Assembly: GCA_017745235.1 (NCBI GenBank)
Contig: JAGHZU010000005.1
Span: 62,001 to 126,000 of the forward strand
Length of the DNA stretch: 64,000 bases
Direction: 5' to 3'
DNA from: Caulobacter sp.
GTDB lineage: Bacteria > Pseudomonadota > Alphaproteobacteria > Caulobacterales > Caulobacteraceae
Both the position numbers and the translations under genes were made by a program. Below the pieces are notes generated by a model that saw only the letters and a program-made list of their open reading frames with translations, was not told the DNA's origin and did not search any database. Shown piece after piece: positions 54,683 to 63,089 of the stretch (within the stretch, counting starts at the first letter, position 1; the number at the start of each line of letters is the position of its first letter).

Positions 54683-54934
54683 TCAGGCCGGTCGACGCTC
54701 GAACCGGACGCGGTCGGCCCCAGCGATCAGGAACGCCGCGAAACCCGCCTCGCGCCAGGCGCGGATCTGGACGTGGCGTCCCGACGGGTCGGTCTCGTTG
54801 GCCCACCACTGTGGTCGCGCGGCGCTCTTGGGGAGCATCGCCCCGACGATGCGCTCGATCTCAGCAAAGCTGAGCTCGAGGCGATCGGTCTTCTGGCGGC
54901 GGAGATAGCCGCTCAACGGGTCGTACTTGGCCAT
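54683..54934 (-). CDS. DUF7662-type small protein
   Basis: The 83-residue protein reads MAKYDPLSGYLRRQKTDRLE, then SFAEIERIVGAMLPKSAARP and QWWANETDPSGRHVQIRAW. The L-x2-YL, F-x-EIE-x2-G-x-LP and WW-N features are those of DUF7662, a small domain common in mobile elements. Function unknown. The start is ATG 54934. It faces away from the ParB-like gene, 150 nt apart. Confidence 0.78.
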   Translation of the reverse strand: MAKYDPLSGYLRRQKTDRLELSFAEIERIVGAMLPKSAARPQWWANETDPSGRHVQIRAWREAGFAAFLIAGADRVRFERRPA

Positions 54935-55084
54935 GGCGTTCCTTGCGCTGGCGGACGGCTCGCGACCACCCGCCAAAACGCCGCGCCCGGCCCGGCCGCC
55001 CTCAGAGGAAGAGGGCGGTCGAGAACTCATGACGGGCGCACCGTTCGAGAAGAGGTCTCGGACCGTCCGTCATGGAGCAAGTCC

Positions 55085-57160
55085 ATGTCGAAGTCCAAAA
55101 TCCCGACCCTGACGCTGAGCCGCTCGCGCGACATCCCGTTCGACAAGCTCGTCCTCAGCCAGTCCAACGTTCGCCGCACCAAGGCCGGCGTTTCCATCGA
55201 AGAGCTCGCCGAGGACATCGCCCGGCGCACGTTGCTGCAGAGCCTGAGCGTTCGCGCTGTCCTCGACGCGGCCGGGACCGAAACCGGCATGTTCGAGGTT
55301 CCGGCCGGCGGGCGGCGCTACCGCGCCCTGGAGCTGCTGGTCCGGCAAAAGCGCCTGGCCCGCAACGCGCCGGTGCCCTGTGTCGTGCGCACCGAAGGCT
55401 TGGCTGAAGAAGACAGCTTGGCCGAGAACACCCAGCGCGCGCCGCTGCACGCCCTGGATCAGTTCCGGGCCTTCCAGACCATGGTCGAGAAGGGCCTGCC
55501 CGAGGAAGAGGTCGCCGTCGCCTTCAACACCACGGTGGCCGTGGTGCGCCAGCGCCTGCGGCTGGCCTCGGTCGCGCCCGCCCTGCTCGACATCTACGGC
55601 GATGACGGCATGACGCTGGATCAGCTGATGGCCTTCACCGTCAATCCCGACGCCGAGCGCCAGATCGCCGTCTGGGAAACGATCCAGAAGTCCTACAATC
55701 GCGAGTCCTACCATATCCGCCGCCTGCTGACCGAAGGGGCCGTGCGCGCCTCCGATCGGCGGGCCCAGTTCGTTCTGACGGAGTACCAGGACGCCGGCGG
55801 CGCGGTCCTGCGCGACCTCTTCGAGGCCGACCAGGGCGGCTGGCTGCAGGATCCCGGTCTCGTCGAACGCCTCGTCCTGGCCAAGCTGGAACGCTCGGCC
55901 GAGCGTGTGCAGGGCGAAGGCTGGAAGTGGGTCGAGAGCGCCATCGACTTCCCGTACGGCCACACCTACGGCCTGCGCCGCCTCGACGGCGAACCGGTCC
56001 CGCTGTCGGCCGAGGAAGACGCCACGCTGGTCGCCCTCAAGGCCGAGTACGAGGGCCTGGAGGAAGCCCACGACGGCGCCGACGGCTACCCCGAAGCGGT
56101 CGACCAACGGCTTGGCGAGATCGAGACCGCCATGGAGGCGCTCAAGACCCGTCCCACGCGCTATGCCGACACCGACCTGGGCCTGGCCGGCTGCTTCGTC
56201 AGCCTGACCAGCGACGGCCAGCTGCGGGTCGAGCGCGGCTATGTCCTCCCCGAGGACGAGCCGCCCGTCGTCAGCGACAGCGCCGAGCCGGAAGACGGCG
56301 AAGCGCCGCTCCAAGCCGATGGCGACGAGGCTCCGGCCGCCGATGAGGACGAGGACGCGGAGGCGGCCGCCGAGGTCGAGGAGGAGCCTGATCCGGGGCG
56401 TCCCCTGCCCGACCGGCTGATCACCGAGATGAGCGTCCACCGCACGGTCGCCCTGCGTCAGGCCCTGGCCAGCGCGCCGCAGACCGCGTTCGTCGCGGTC
56501 ATCCATGTGCTGGCCCTGCAGGTCCTCAATCGCGGCGGCTTCGACTCCTGCCTGGACATCAGCGCCAAGAGCGTCAGCTTCGCCCTGCAGCCGTCGAACC
56601 TGGCCGAGACGCCCTGCGCGGTGGCGCTCGAGGCCCAGCGGGAAACCTGGGGTGCGCGGCTGCCCAAGGACCCGGCGGCGATGTGGGATGCGATCGTCGC
56701 CCTGGACGAGGCCGACCGCTGGAACCTGTTCGGTCTTGTCGTGGGCCTGACGGTCAATGCGAGCATCGAGGCCTGGAACCGCCGTCCCCGCGCGGTGGCC
56801 CATGCCGAGATCCTGGCCACGAGCCTGTCGCTGGACATGGTCGCGGCCGGCTGGGTCCCATCCGCCGACGCGTATCTGAGCCGCATCACCAAGGCCCAGA
56901 TCGTCCAGACGGTGGTCGAGGCCAAGGGCGAGACGGCCGCCGAACCGCTGGCCGGCCTGAAGAAGGACGAATTGGTCACCGCCGCCGAGCAGGCCCTGAG
57001 CGGCAGCGGCTGGCTGCCCAAGGCCCTGCGCACCCGTCCCGCCGTCGAGCCGGAGGGCGAAACGGCGGGTCTGGAGGGCGGACCGGTTGTCGGTCTCCAG
57101 GACGAGGCGGGCGATGATGCGCCTTCGTCGGCCATCCCCGAGCATCTGGCCGCCGAATAG
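55085..57160 (+). CDS. ParB/RepB/Spo0J-type nuclease-domain protein
   Basis: A 691-residue protein. The N-terminal ParB domain (about 15-110) has the two CTP-binding boxes, VPAGGRRYRALELL and AENTQRAPLHALDQF, preceded by LVLSQSNVRR. A helix-turn-helix-like stretch follows (GLPEEEVAVAFNTTVAVVRQRL). A long middle part and an acidic linker (about residues 400-440, Glu/Asp-rich) lead to a C-terminal domain. It is much longer than chromosomal ParB and fits the plasmid/ICE ParB-like group whose role (partition, regulation or transfer) is not settled. GGAG lies 8 nt before ATG 55085. Confidence 0.85.
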   Translation: MSKSKIPTLTLSRSRDIPFDKLVLSQSNVRRTKAGVSIEELAEDIARRTLLQSLSVRAVLDAAGTETGMFEVPAGGRRYRALELLVRQKRLARNAPVPCVVRTEGLAEEDSLAENTQRAPLHALDQFRAFQTMVEKGLPEEEVAVAFNTTVAVVRQRLRLASVAPALLDIYGDDGMTLDQLMAFTVNPDAERQIAVWETIQKSYNRESYHIRRLLTEGAVRASDRRAQFVLTEYQDAGGAVLRDLFEADQGGWLQDPGLVERLVLAKLERSAERVQGEGWKWVESAIDFPYGHTYGLRRLDGEPVPLSAEEDATLVALKAEYEGLEEAHDGADGYPEAVDQRLGEIETAMEALKTRPTRYADTDLGLAGCFVSLTSDGQLRVERGYVLPEDEPPVVSDSAEPEDGEAPLQADGDEAPAADEDEDAEAAAEVEEEPDPGRPLPDRLITEMSVHRTVALRQALASAPQTAFVAVIHVLALQVLNRGGFDSCLDISAKSVSFALQPSNLAETPCAVALEAQRETWGARLPKDPAAMWDAIVALDEADRWNLFGLVVGLTVNASIEAWNRRPRAVAHAEILATSLSLDMVAAGWVPSADAYLSRITKAQIVQTVVEAKGETAAEPLAGLKKDELVTAAEQALSGSGWLPKALRTRPAVEPEGETAGLEGGPVVGLQDEAGDDAPSSAIPEHLAAE

Positions 57161-57189
57161 GTCCGACCTCCCCCCACCGGACCTGACTT

Positions 57190-57222
57190 GGGACCCGCCC
57201 CGCCGGCGGGTCCCCTTTTTTT
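57190..57222 (+). terminator. Strong intrinsic terminator between parB-like and Toprim genes
   Basis: Arms GGGACCCGCC and GGCGGGTCCC with a 5-nt loop are followed by CC and seven Ts. The RBS of the Toprim gene (GGAG) begins right after the T-run, so the hairpin may also act as an attenuator controlling read-through into that gene. Confidence 0.8.
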
Positions 57223-57233
57223 GGAGATCTGTC

Positions 57234-58286
57234 ATGACGTCCACCGCCGCCGACCTGGCGCGGCGGCTTGGCGCGCGCGCCGAGGCCGTCTGTCGCCGCT
57301 ACCTGTCGCGAGGCTGCCGCGAGGGTCGCTACTGGCTTGTCGGCGATGTCGATAACACGCCGGGCCGCAGCCTCTATGTACGCCTTGTCGGGCCCGAGGA
57401 CGGCCCTGGCGCGGCGGGGCGATGGCGCGATGCGGCCACGGGCCAGCATGGCGACCTGCTGGACCTGATGGGCTTGGTTTGCCGCCATGGACGCCTGGGC
57501 GACACCCTCGATGAAGCCCGCGCCTTCCTGGCCTTGCCGGCCTTGCCCCTCAGTCCATCACCCCAGGACCGTCTGTCGCGCCCCCGTTCACGGACCAGCG
57601 CCGAGCGGGCCGCGCGGCGTCTGGTCGCCATGGCCGATCCGCTTTCCGGCACCCTGGGCGAAACCTACCTTCGCGCCAGAGCCCTGGATCCCTTGGTCGC
57701 CGCCAAGGCCCTGCGGTTCCATCCCCGATGCTTCTATCGACCGGTCCGCGCCGATCACCCAGATGTCGCCACCGCGTGGCCGGCCTTGATCGCGCCGGTG
57801 ACCGATCTGGCCGGACGGCAGACCGGCGCGCACCGCACCTGGCTGGACCCCCAGGGGCGCGGCAAGGCGCCCATCGCCACGCCACGCCGCGCCATGGGCG
57901 CGCTCGCCGGCCATGGCGTCCGCTTCGGTACGCCGCAGGACGTCCTGGCCGCAGGCGAAGGGCTCGAGACCATCCTGTCCCTGGGCGTCGTCGCCCCTGA
58001 CCTTCCGCTGGTCGCCGCGCTCTCCTCGGCGCACCTGGCCGCCCTTCTGCTGCCGCCTTCGCTGCGGCGCCTCTATATCGTCGTCGACCCCGATCCGGCC
58101 GGTCGCGCGGCGGCGATCGCCCTGGCCCAGCGCGCCGGCGAGGCGGGGATCCAGACGCGCGACCTGACCGCGCCGCAGGGCGACCTCAACGATGGCCTGC
58201 GACGGCTTGGGGCGCGGGGATTGACCGTCGGCCTCGTCTCGCAGCTCGCCCCCGAGGACGTCGACCGCTTCCTGCCCAAGGGCTGA
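57234..58286 (+). CDS. Toprim-domain primase-like protein of mobile elements
   Basis: The 350-residue protein has a DUF7146-like N-terminal part (GRYWLVGDVDNTPGRSLYVR, TGQHGDLLDLMG) and a C-terminal Toprim domain: VLAAGEGLETILSL with the catalytic glutamate, then LYIVVDPDPAGRAAAIAL with the DxD. Members are encoded on ICEs and plasmids of alphaproteobacteria and are thought to help element replication. The start at 57234 has GGAG 9 nt upstream, directly behind the terminator. Confidence 0.87.
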   Translation: MTSTAADLARRLGARAEAVCRRYLSRGCREGRYWLVGDVDNTPGRSLYVRLVGPEDGPGAAGRWRDAATGQHGDLLDLMGLVCRHGRLGDTLDEARAFLALPALPLSPSPQDRLSRPRSRTSAERAARRLVAMADPLSGTLGETYLRARALDPLVAAKALRFHPRCFYRPVRADHPDVATAWPALIAPVTDLAGRQTGAHRTWLDPQGRGKAPIATPRRAMGALAGHGVRFGTPQDVLAAGEGLETILSLGVVAPDLPLVAALSSAHLAALLLPPSLRRLYIVVDPDPAGRAAAIALAQRAGEAGIQTRDLTAPQGDLNDGLRRLGARGLTVGLVSQLAPEDVDRFLPKG

Positions 58287-58431
58287 GGTCGCAGGCGGCG
58301 GCGGACAGAGCATGGGGCGACGACGAGGCGCGTCAAGCGCGGACCTTGGGCCATGACGGCGTCCGCCCGGGCGCAGAGCGCGCCCACGGCCTTCTAGAGG
58401 GCGATCGGTCGGGCGGCGCCGTCGGCGCGCA

Positions 58432-58510
58432 ACGTCGGGGCGCGGCTGTTTTCCGCCGCCGAGCCGAGCTCGGCTTTGCATCGCGAGACAAAACAGCCGC
58501 GCCCCGACGT
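58432..58510. repeat. 21-nt-arm inverted repeat in the gap before the DUF2493 gene
   Basis: Perfect 21-nt arms (58432-58452 and 58490-58510) enclose 37 nt that include the 14-nt palindrome AGCCGAGCTCGGCT at 58462-58475 and the motif TCGCGAGACAA. GTCCTCCGCTTCGCTCCGG follows. A related arrangement occurs at 62432-62510. The gap 58,287-58,617 holds no gene. Confidence 0.75.
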
Positions 58511-58617
58511 CCTCCGCTTCGCTCCGGCCGCCAGCGGTGCGCGCCGCCGGCCCCGCCCGAGAGGGATCGCCACGAAGGCCGCGATGGGCGCGGCCTGATC
58601 CCAGGGAGGACGCCGTC

Positions 58618-59553
58618 ATGGCCCTCGATCCCCGCTTTGAAACCCCTGAGCCGCCGCACGCTCTATCCGCCACCGCCTGCGCTCTCGACGCCCTGGCACG
58701 CTTCGGATCACCGCCCCTCGACGCCGAGAGCGATCCGCGTCCGCCGGCCGATCCTCACGCCCTGGCCGGCGCCATGGCCGACGTCTTCGACGCCCTGACC
58801 GCCTCGACCAGCGACACGCGTCTTGAGCCCCTGCTCTCCGAACTGCTCTGGTCGGCGGTCGATCTCTTCCACCGCGCGACCGACCGGCTTCAGCGCCGCC
58901 TGGACGACAACGAGGACGCCCAGAAGCTCAGCCAGCAGCGCCAGGACGGCTCGGAGGTGGCCTCCGTCGAGCTCGAACGGCTCCTGGCCGAAGGTCAGCG
59001 GCTCCTCGACCAGCGCGACGGCCTGGAGACCCTTCGCGACGCGGCGGCGGCCGAGTTTCTGCGTCACACCGGAACGGGCTGGACGCCCAAGGCCGGCTCG
59101 CGCGTCAATCGCGCGACCCTGACGGCGGCGATGATCGACAGCCGCGATTTCCTGGCCGCCCAGCGGCGCGCCGACGCGCAGGTCTTTCTGCCGCCCGGCC
59201 CCAAGATCGCCTTCACCGGCGGCCCGGCCTGCAACGACCATGTGCGGATCTGGGAGGCGCTTGACCGGACGCTCGCCAAGCACCCGGACATGACCCTGCT
59301 GCATGGCGGCGCGCCGACCGGCGCCGAACGCATCGCCGCCTGCTGGGCTGAAAGCCGTCAGGTCACCCACATCGCCTTCAAGCCTGACTGGACCCGCCAC
59401 GCCAAGGCCGCGCCCTTCAAGCGCAATGACGTCCTGCTGGAGACCCTGCCGATCGGGGTGCTGGTGTTCCCGGGATCGGGTATCCAGGCCAACCTGGCCG
59501 ACAAGGCCCGCAAGCTTGGGATCCCGGTGTGGCGGTTCGACGGGGGCGCGTAA
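58618..59553 (+). CDS. DUF2493 (SLOG-fold) protein
   Basis: The 311-residue protein has a helical N-terminal two-thirds and a C-terminal DUF2493 domain (about 195-311): KIAFTGGPACNDHVRIWEAL, LLHGGAPTGAERIAACWA, FKPDWTRHAKAAPFKRNDVLL (21 quoted in part) and VLVFPGSG. The domain is a Rossmann-like SLOG fold that binds nucleotide-type ligands. It is a standard backbone gene of this element class. GGGAGGA lies 9 nt before the ATG. Confidence 0.85.
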   Translation: MALDPRFETPEPPHALSATACALDALARFGSPPLDAESDPRPPADPHALAGAMADVFDALTASTSDTRLEPLLSELLWSAVDLFHRATDRLQRRLDDNEDAQKLSQQRQDGSEVASVELERLLAEGQRLLDQRDGLETLRDAAAAEFLRHTGTGWTPKAGSRVNRATLTAAMIDSRDFLAAQRRADAQVFLPPGPKIAFTGGPACNDHVRIWEALDRTLAKHPDMTLLHGGAPTGAERIAACWAESRQVTHIAFKPDWTRHAKAAPFKRNDVLLETLPIGVLVFPGSGIQANLADKARKLGIPVWRFDGGA

Positions 59554-59704
59554 GCGCCCCTACCTCTTGTCTTGTGACGCAACGAGGCCGTCTGGGTCAG
59601 CCAGACGCTCTCGCGTCCGTCAAACAGCGCAACCGAGATCGCCGCGACGACCAACCGGCCTGTCTTGCGCTCATCCTGCGATCAGCGACAAATTAGATCG
59701 GGCG

Positions 59705-59953
59705 CTAGAATGGTTCGCCTTCGGGCCCGGGCCAAACGCGCACGCCGTCGCGCGGAATGGTCTCCACAAATCCATCCTGGCTCCAGACTTCGACGGCCTT
59801 GGCCGAGCCATGTGTCCGAAGAAGCTCCAGCGCGTGAGCTCGTAAGGTTTCCGGCGTCAGGACCTGCAGGTCGATCGTCGTAGAAACCTGCTTTTCGCCC
59901 AGACAGATGAACGTATAGGCGACCGGGCTCGTCTGCGCCGGGTCCTCAGCCAT
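59705..59953 (-). CDS. Small hypothetical protein, second gene of a pair
   Basis: The 82-residue protein (MAEDPAQTSPVAYTFICLGE through VEVWSQDGFVETIPRD) has a compact alpha/beta pattern: a beta hairpin, a helix (TPETLRAHALELLRTHGSAK) and a strand. Function unknown. It overlaps the upstream gene by 8 nt (ATGGCTGA), so the two are translated together. Confidence 0.65.
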   Translation of the reverse strand: MAEDPAQTSPVAYTFICLGEKQVSTTIDLQVLTPETLRAHALELLRTHGSAKAVEVWSQDGFVETIPRDGVRVWPGPEGEPF

Positions 59954-60290
59954 TTGCGTCAGCCATCTTGCTGGGCGCGCCGGGCAGCTGGCCATAGAAC
60001 CAGGCCAGGTCCGGGTGAACTTCGACCAGACGCGCGAACGCCGGACGGATTTGCGCGACGCGGCTGGGATCTTCCTCGCACAGGCGCGCCACCAAGGCGG
60101 CGGCCGACCGCAAAGTCGGCTGGCGCAGGCCATCGCGCAGCTCATGCAGGCGGGCGAAGTAGCGAGCGGATCCGCGGCTGGGGAACTCGGCGATCGAGCG
60201 GTCCAGGTCCTGACGCATGGCGGTCATCTTCTCCACCAGTCCGATGTTCATCGCCTGAGTCAGAAACGCCGCTTCGACGCTCACCGTCAT
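59946..60290 (-). CDS. Hypothetical helical protein divergent from DNA polymerase IV
   Basis: The 114-residue protein is mostly helical (MTVSVEAAFLTQAMNIGLVE, YFARLHELRDGLRQPTLRSA) and unrecognised. It reads away from dinB; the starts are 114 nt apart and the region between them holds the LexA box, so it may be SOS-regulated. An AGGGG purine run precedes ATG 60290. It overlaps the next gene by 8 nt. Confidence 0.65.
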   Translation of the reverse strand: MTVSVEAAFLTQAMNIGLVEKMTAMRQDLDRSIAEFPSRGSARYFARLHELRDGLRQPTLRSAAALVARLCEEDPSRVAQIRPAFARLVEVHPDLAWFYGQLPGAPSKMADANG

Positions 60291-60364
60291 CCCCTTGCCC
60301 CTGCCGGGCCAAGCGCCCAACCCGTTCGGTATCGCCTCAAGTCGCCCGGTTCGGCAAGCGGAAA

Positions 60365-60379
60365 GTTCCCACTTCGTTC
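60365..60379. promoter_or_regulatory. LexA (SOS) box upstream of dinB
   Basis: GTTC-CCACTTC-GTTC is an exact match to the alphaproteobacterial LexA box GTTC-N7-GTTC. It lies 26 nt before the dinB start and 75 nt before the divergent gene start. Confidence 0.85.
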
Positions 60380-60404
60380 TAGCGCTGATAAGGTGGCCAA
60401 CGTC

Positions 60405-61481
60405 ATGGAGTCGCTCCCGCGCAAGATCATTCATATCGACATGGACGCGTTCTACGCGTCGGTTGAACAGCGCGATGATCCCAGCCTCAAGGGCAAGCCC
60501 GTGGTCGTCGGTTCGCCGGCGGCGCGCGGCGTGATCGCCGCAGCCAGCTATGAGGCCCGCAAATTCGGGGTCCGCTCGGCCATGCCGTCCTCGACCGCCC
60601 TGCGCAAGTGCCCCGATCTCGTCTTCGTGCCCCATCGCTTCGAGGTCTATCGGGCGGTGTCGCGCCAGATCCACGGGATCTTTGCCGACTACACCGACCT
60701 GATCGAGCCGTTGTCGCTCGACGAGGCCTATCTCGACGTCACCGGCAACAAGGCCGGCCTCGACACCGCGACCCAAACCGCGCGCGCGATCCGGACCCGG
60801 ATCCTCGACGAGACGGGGATGACGGCCTCGGCTGGGATCTCCTACAACAAGTTCCTGGCCAAGATGGCCAGCGACCAGAATAAGCCCAATGGCCAATTCG
60901 TGGTCGCGCCGGGCAAGGGCGAAGCCTTCGTCCAGACCCTTCCGATCGGCCGTTTCTACGGCGTGGGCGAAAAGACCGAGGCGCGGATGAAGGCCTTGGG
61001 CATTCATACCGGGGCCGATCTGCACGGGCGGTCTCTGCCCTTCCTCCAGCAGCACTTTGGAAAGTCGGGCGCATGGTTCTACGGGATTGCGCGCGGCGTC
61101 GACGAGCGTGCGGTCAATCCCGACCGCGAGCGCAAGTCCTCAGGATCGGAGACCACCTTCGCCGAGGACCTGTTTGAGCGCCCGCGCATAGAAGCGGAAA
61201 TCGAGGCCTTGGCCGAAAAAGTCGCCGCCTGGTGCCAGAAGGCCCAGGCCTTTGGCCGCACCGTCACGGTTAAGATCAAGTACGCCGATTTCCAGCAGGC
61301 CACCCGCAGCCGGTCGGCTGCGGGGCCGATCGTCGAGCCAGCCACACTCAAGGTTTTCAGCCGCGAGCTGGTCGGTACGGTGTTTCCCTTGCGCGCCGGC
61401 GTGCGCCTGCTGGGCGTGACCGTCTCCAACTTCGAGACCCACGCCGCGGCGAGCCAGCACCAGCCGGCCCTGATCGCCTGA
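60405..61481 (+). CDS. dinB: DNA polymerase IV (Y-family translesion polymerase)
   Basis: A 358-residue polymerase. KIIHIDMDAFYASVE (7-21) provides Asp12, and SLDEAYLD (104-111) provides Asp106 and Glu107, the catalytic carboxylates. ASYEARKFGVRSAM, ISYNKFLAKMAS (helix-hairpin-helix lead) and IGRFYGVGEKTEARM complete the core; the little-finger domain covers the last 110 residues. The length is that of typical DinB. A perfect LexA box precedes it. Its position among element backbone genes suggests an element-borne copy that raises mutagenesis after DNA damage. It converges with the MmcQ/YjbR gene, only 3 nt apart. Confidence 0.95.
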   Translation: MESLPRKIIHIDMDAFYASVEQRDDPSLKGKPVVVGSPAARGVIAAASYEARKFGVRSAMPSSTALRKCPDLVFVPHRFEVYRAVSRQIHGIFADYTDLIEPLSLDEAYLDVTGNKAGLDTATQTARAIRTRILDETGMTASAGISYNKFLAKMASDQNKPNGQFVVAPGKGEAFVQTLPIGRFYGVGEKTEARMKALGIHTGADLHGRSLPFLQQHFGKSGAWFYGIARGVDERAVNPDRERKSSGSETTFAEDLFERPRIEAEIEALAEKVAAWCQKAQAFGRTVTVKIKYADFQQATRSRSAAGPIVEPATLKVFSRELVGTVFPLRAGVRLLGVTVSNFETHAAASQHQPALIA

Positions 61482-61484
61482 AGC

Positions 61485-61853
61485 TCAGCCGGCGTCCATC
61501 GCCGCGGACATCGCGCTGAGCACCGTCTCGGCGCTTGCCCGGGCCCCGCCATAGGCCAGGCTCCAGGCCGCAGCCAGCACTTCGGCGCCTTCGGCCTCCT
61601 CCAACGCCTTCATCTGCACGACGGTGACGCCCTTCTTGCCGCGCGGACCAGGTTCGCGCGCCAAGGCTCGGCTCTGGGCGATCAAACGGATCTGGTCGCT
61701 CGTGCGGAGCTTGACGATCGCCCAGCCGGGCGCGGGCCAGTTGAGGGTCGCAAAGGTGCGGCCACGGACCTTGAAGACCTCCGTCTCCAACACGCAAGCC
61801 GAGTGCACCGCCGGCAAGCTGGCGGCCGCAGCGCGAAAAGCATTCGGGGTCAT
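61485..61853 (-). CDS. MmcQ/YjbR family DNA-binding-fold protein
   Basis: The 122-residue protein has the YjbR pattern: FRAAAASLPAVHSACVLETE, then FKVRGRTFATLNWPAPGWAI with LK-type basic residues, and a last helix EVLAAAWSLAYGG. The fold (CyaY-like) has been linked to DNA binding, but its role is unclear. The stop lies 3 nt from the dinB stop on the other strand. Upstream of it begins the decayed DUF736 copy. Confidence 0.82.
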   Translation of the reverse strand: MTPNAFRAAAASLPAVHSACVLETEVFKVRGRTFATLNWPAPGWAIVKLRTSDQIRLIAQSRALAREPGPRGKKGVTVVQMKALEEAEGAEVLAAAWSLAYGGARASAETVLSAMSAAMDAG

Positions 61854-61993
61854 GGTCGGCCCTCGTCTGGATACGGAGGGCCTTCAAGCCACGAGTCGGC
61901 CCTCAACCGAAGCGCGGCCTTAACCATGATCGACATCGCCCGGTGCAATGCGGCCCCTTGGCCCCCTCGAGGCGCTGGGCCGCGGGCTTGGCC

Positions 61994-62320
61994 TTGGGCC
62001 TTCACGGCCTTGGGCGGCTTGGGACGCGACCAGATCAAGGGGCGCCCGTCGGCCGTCTCATCCACGACCAGGCTGACGATGTTCGGGTTCGACAGGCTCG
62101 CGTCGTCGCACATCAACGAATGGCCCGGGCGGCCGTCATCAGCCTTTTGCGGCCACGCCACCCCGATCTCGGGCCGGTCGGCAAAGACGAGGTGGCTGGG
62201 GCGTTCTCGCCGGTGGGGTCGGCAGCGGCCTCGAAGCGCGGCCTTGAAACTGCAGGCGCGGTCGAAACCCCCGCCACGGAACGCGTCGCCGACCGTCTTG
62301 AAGGCGCCTTCGGCGGACAA
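61994..62320 (-). pseudogene. Decayed inverted copy of the DUF736 gene
   Basis: On the minus strand the sequence matches the intact DUF736 gene at both ends (AFKTVGDAFRGG; PEIGVAWPQKADDGRPGHS; LIWSRPKPPKAVKA). The ATG is TTG and the stop codon is CAA. Three single-base deletions garble about 23 middle residues yet restore the frame afterwards (327 nt against 330). Without the stop the frame runs on to 61850. It is probably non-functional, although an expressed divergent protein starting at TTG 62320 cannot be ruled out. Confidence 0.75.
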
Positions 62321-62606
62321 GGCCGATCTTCCCCTGGACGCCAAGCCCGGCGACGCCGCGGCCTCTCGAAGGGCTGGATCTGGGCGGGGTCGGCTGCGCC
62401 TCGGCCGCCTGGGCGCAACAGCGCCGGCCGACTTTCTTCCCCCGGGCCCAGAGGGCCCGTTCCTCGCGAGACAAGAAAGACGTCCAGCGCCGTCCTCCGC
62501 TGCGCTGCGGCTTGGCCAGCCAAGTGCGTCGGCGCCCGCCCCCGCCCGGTCGATCCCCATCGAGGCCGCGATGGTCGCGGGTTCGACATCCAGAGGAAGA
62601 GCGACA

Positions 62607-62936
62607 ATGTCCACCATCGGCACCTTCAAGACGGTCGGCGACGAGTTCCACGGCGACGTCTTCACCCTCGAACTGCAGCTCCAAGGCGTGCGCTTCGTGC
62701 CCACCACCGACCGCACCGGCGAGAACGCCCCCAGCCACCTCGTCTATGCCGGCCGGGTCGAGATCGGGGTGGCGTGGCCGCAAAAGACCGGTGACGGCCG
62801 CCCCTACCACTCGGTGAAGTTCGACGACGCGAGCCTGTCGAATCCGATCAACGCCAACCTGTTCAAGGACGAGGTCGGCGACGGGCGCACCCTGATCTGG
62901 TCGCGCCCCAAGCCGCCCAAGGCCGTGAAGGCCTAA
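62607..62936 (+). CDS. DUF736 family protein
   Basis: The 109-residue protein starts MSTIGTFKTVGDEFHGDVFT, with later GENAPSHLVYAGRVEIGVAW and SNPINANLFKDE, the clear DUF736 pattern. Function unknown; the family is nearly confined to alphaproteobacterial ICEs and plasmids and is a marker for them. GAGGAAGA lies 6 nt before ATG 62607. The upstream region is the centre of the inverted duplication. Confidence 0.92.
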   Translation: MSTIGTFKTVGDEFHGDVFTLELQLQGVRFVPTTDRTGENAPSHLVYAGRVEIGVAWPQKTGDGRPYHSVKFDDASLSNPINANLFKDEVGDGRTLIWSRPKPPKAVKA

Positions 62937-63089
62937 GGCCAAGCCCGCGGTCCCGCTCACCGAGCGGGGCCAAGGGGCCGCATTGCACCGGGTGATGTCC
63001 TTAGGGCATCGCGCGAGGTTTTCGCCGCCTCTCCCATCGGCGGCGAACCTCGATAGAGTGCCGCCGTCATCAACCGCTGGAGCCGGCCT

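Larger units (their letters stand above)
61928..62998. repeat. About 1-kb inverted duplication carrying two DUF736 copies
   Basis: The left arm (about 61928-62450, read on the minus strand) and the right arm (about 62452-62998) share the DUF736 coding sequence, its RBS region (CCAG-GGAAGA) and the downstream flank with GGGGCCAAGGGGCCGCATTG followed by CACCGGG. The arms meet at GGGCCC-AGA-GGGCCC (62444-62458), flanked by CTTTCTT and AAGAAAG. The arms have diverged by substitutions and small indels, so the duplication is old. Confidence 0.8.

Noticed and set aside
55070..57244. A 724-codon minus-strand frame
   Set aside because: It is antisense to the ParB-like gene, which has clear motifs and an RBS; the antisense product is low-complexity Gly/Arg/Gln.
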